A stretch of DNA of 7,907 nt from Gammaproteobacteria bacterium (GTDB taxonomy: Bacteria; Pseudomonadota; Gammaproteobacteria; Pseudomonadales; Azotimanducaceae), in assembly GCA_026706425.1 (NCBI GenBank), contig JAPOYW010000405.1, positions 1 through 7,907 on the forward strand, read 5' to 3'. The position numbers and the translations under genes were made by a program. Under the pieces are notes generated by a model. That model saw only the letters and a list, made by a program, of their open reading frames with translations. It ran no database searches and was not told the origin of the DNA. This document shows positions 6,474 to 7,907 of this stretch, in pieces. How positions within the stretch are numbered: position 1 is the stretch's first letter; each line of letters begins with the position of its first letter.

Positions 6474-7798
6474 CTTCGCCGTCGACCATCGCCGAATTCC
6501 GCGCGGCGTTCGAGGCGCGTCGGCCCGATCCCGCGGCGTTGGCTGCAGAACTCGTCGACCATTGGGAGCCGGACGACGAACACCGGGTTTGGATTCGCCG
6601 CCTCGAACATCAGGAAATCGTGGCGCACATCGAACGTCTCATCGAAGTCGACAAGACCTCGGCGCCTCTTCGGGGGGTGCCCTTCGCGATCAAGGACAAC
6701 ATCGACCTCGCCGGCGTGCCGACGACCGCCGGGTGTCCGGACTACGCCTACACGCCGGTTCGATCCGCGACCGTGGTGGAGCGCCTCGTGGCAGCCGGCG
6801 CAATTCCGGTGGGCAAGACCAATATGGACCAGTTTGCCACGGGCCTGGTGGGCACGCGGTCGCCCTACGGCGCCGTCGTCAACGCACTCCAGCCGGACCA
6901 TGTTTCCGGCGGCAGCAGCAGCGGATCCGCGGTCGCGGTGAAACTCGGCCTCGTCGCGTTCGCGCTCGGCACGGATACCGCCGGGTCGGGGCGTGTTCCG
7001 GCCGCCTTCAACGAACTCGTCGGATTCAAACCCACCCGGGGCTGGTGGTCGACGCGGGGCGTGGTCCCGGCCTGCCGGACTCTTGACTGCGTCTCGGTGT
7101 TTACGCAAACCGTCGGCGATGCGCGCACGGTCGCGCGGGTTGCGGGCAGCTTCGATGAAGCGGATCCGTATGCACGTCGCATTGCGTTGCAGGATTTCGA
7201 CGAGGAAGCCGCCCGGATTGGCTTTTTCGATCCGTACGAGTTGCCGCACGTCGACGAGGGCTACCGCGCATGCTATGCGGACTTCGTCGACCGCCTGCCC
7301 GGCGAACCGATTCGCATCGATCATGCCCCGTTTCTGGAAGCAGCGGCCCTCCTTTACGACGGGCCGTGGCTCGCCGAGCGGTATGCCGCCATCGGGTGTT
7401 TCCTCGAACAGCATCCCGAGGCGTTCCACCCGGTCACGCGACGGGTCATCGCCGCCGGGAACAACTTGAGCGCAGTGGCGTGTTTTCGCGCCCAGTACCG
7501 ATTGGCCATGTTGAAGCGCGAAGTCGAACGGGCGTTCCGCCGTGTCGATGTCCTAGCGTTGCCTACCGTCCCGAGAATCTACACGCTGGGCGAGGTCGAG
7601 GCGGATCCCTTCGGTACCAATGCCCGCCTTGGTACGTTCACCAATTTCGTCAATCTGCTGGATCTCTGTGCGGTCGCCGTTCCCGCAGGTCGTTGCTCGG
7701 CAGGGCTCCCGTTCGGCGTCACGCTGACAAGCCCGGCGGGTTTCGATTTCGCCCTGTTGAATGCCGCGGCCCGCCTGCTCGGCGAAGTCGTCGACTGA
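6470..7798 (+). CDS. atzF: Allophanate hydrolase, amidase-signature family, lacking the C-terminal domain
   Basis: This cytoplasmic enzyme hydrolyses allophanate, finally giving two ammonia and two CO2. Its 442 residues carry the full amidase-signature catalytic set: Lys75 in PFAIKDNIDLAG, the cis-Ser149 in SGGSSSGS (146-153), and the nucleophile Ser173 in GTDTAGSGRVP. Tyr296 and Arg304 in LLYDGPWLAER match the Tyr/Arg pair that recognises allophanate in the Kluyveromyces lactis enzyme. With KPTRG and GVVPACRTLDCVSVF, they separate it from GatA and other amidases. AtzF-type enzymes are usually about 600 residues, with a C-terminal domain of about 140-150; here the protein stops just after LPFGVTLTSPAGF and a final helix. 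ATG 6470 overlaps the carboxylase TGA as ATGA and has no close Shine-Dalgarno, so translation is probably coupled. Confidence 0.93.
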   Translation: MTSPSTIAEFRAAFEARRPDPAALAAELVDHWEPDDEHRVWIRRLEHQEIVAHIERLIEVDKTSAPLRGVPFAIKDNIDLAGVPTTAGCPDYAYTPVRSATVVERLVAAGAIPVGKTNMDQFATGLVGTRSPYGAVVNALQPDHVSGGSSSGSAVAVKLGLVAFALGTDTAGSGRVPAAFNELVGFKPTRGWWSTRGVVPACRTLDCVSVFTQTVGDARTVARVAGSFDEADPYARRIALQDFDEEAARIGFFDPYELPHVDEGYRACYADFVDRLPGEPIRIDHAPFLEAAALLYDGPWLAERYAAIGCFLEQHPEAFHPVTRRVIAAGNNLSAVACFRAQYRLAMLKREVERAFRRVDVLALPTVPRIYTLGEVEADPFGTNARLGTFTNFVNLLDLCAVAVPAGRCSAGLPFGVTLTSPAGFDFALLNAAARLLGEVVD

Positions 7799-7845
7799 CG
7801 CCGTCTACCACGAGATGCCGCGGTTTCGGCGATCCTTGCCGGGCG

Positions 7846-7907
7846 CTACGAATCCGGCAACTTCAGCCATCGCACGGCGTCGGCGATCACGACGGGCGTG
7901 GTCAGGC
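7846..7907 (-). CDS. C-terminal end of an unidentified convergent gene (partial)
   Basis: Reading the minus strand from the window end gives about 19 codons, containing VIADAVRWLKLPDS, before a TAG whose complement is at 7846-7848. Seventeen of those 19 codons end in G or C, the pattern of the real genes here, and the residues look protein-like. I do not recognise the family. It would converge on the allophanate hydrolase gene and leave 47 bases between the two stops. The piece is too short for certainty, and all three forward frames are also free of stops here, so a forward gene is not excluded. Confidence 0.4.
   Translation of the reverse strand, partial: LTTPVVIADAVRWLKLPDS

Noticed and set aside
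6311..7429. Long minus-strand open frame (372 codons) opposite the allophanate hydrolase
   Set aside because: The + strand frame carries every amidase catalytic residue; the antisense frame is a composition artefact.
7817..7830. Small inverted repeat (GCCG, loop CGGTTT, CGGC) after the hydrolase gene as a terminator
   Set aside because: Only four base pairs and no following T-run; such repeats occur by chance at this G+C content.

Overview
The window is a compact, single-strand operon fragment from a high-GC bacterium (by eye roughly two-thirds G+C, with third codon positions almost all G or C). The gene order and protein motifs look like a member of the Pseudomonadota, but the sequence alone does not fix the genus. 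Six genes run on the + strand with almost no intergenic DNA: (1) the C-terminal part of an ABC-transporter permease, 1-720; (2) its ATPase, 722-1498; (3) and (4) two paralogous DUF1989 proteins ('urea carboxylase-associated' proteins), 1495-2226 and 2229-2876; (5) a 1195-residue biotin-dependent urea/guanidine carboxylase, 2886-6473; (6) an allophanate hydrolase of the amidase-signature family, 6470-7798. The last 62 bases carry what looks like the C-terminal end of a convergent minus-strand gene.

The genes make sense as a nitrogen-scavenging pathway. Urea degradation by this route needs only the carboxylase and allophanate hydrolase. The extra DUF1989 pair and the SsuBC/TauBC-type importer match the guanidine-assimilation operon known from work on guanidine riboswitches. 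In that route the importer brings in guanidine, the carboxylase makes carboxyguanidine using ATP and bicarbonate, the DUF1989 pair (CgnAB, carboxyguanidine deiminase) removes one nitrogen as ammonia to give allophanate, and allophanate hydrolase releases two more ammonia and two CO2. I therefore read the window as a guanidine-use operon, with urea as the alternative substrate.

The promoter, any guanidine riboswitch, the substrate-binding protein and the permease start would all lie upstream of base 1. Genes are joined by 1-9 base gaps or by 3-4 base stop/start overlaps, and three of the five visible starts are GTG. No stretch over 300 bases lacks a gene, and I saw no RNA gene, mobile element, CRISPR array or convincing terminator.

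The most unusual points are an allophanate hydrolase that ends after the amidase domain and lacks the usual C-terminal domain, a non-canonical residue (MKA rather than MKM) next to the biotinyl lysine, and a one-sided loss of a conserved cysteine in one of the two DUF1989 paralogs.
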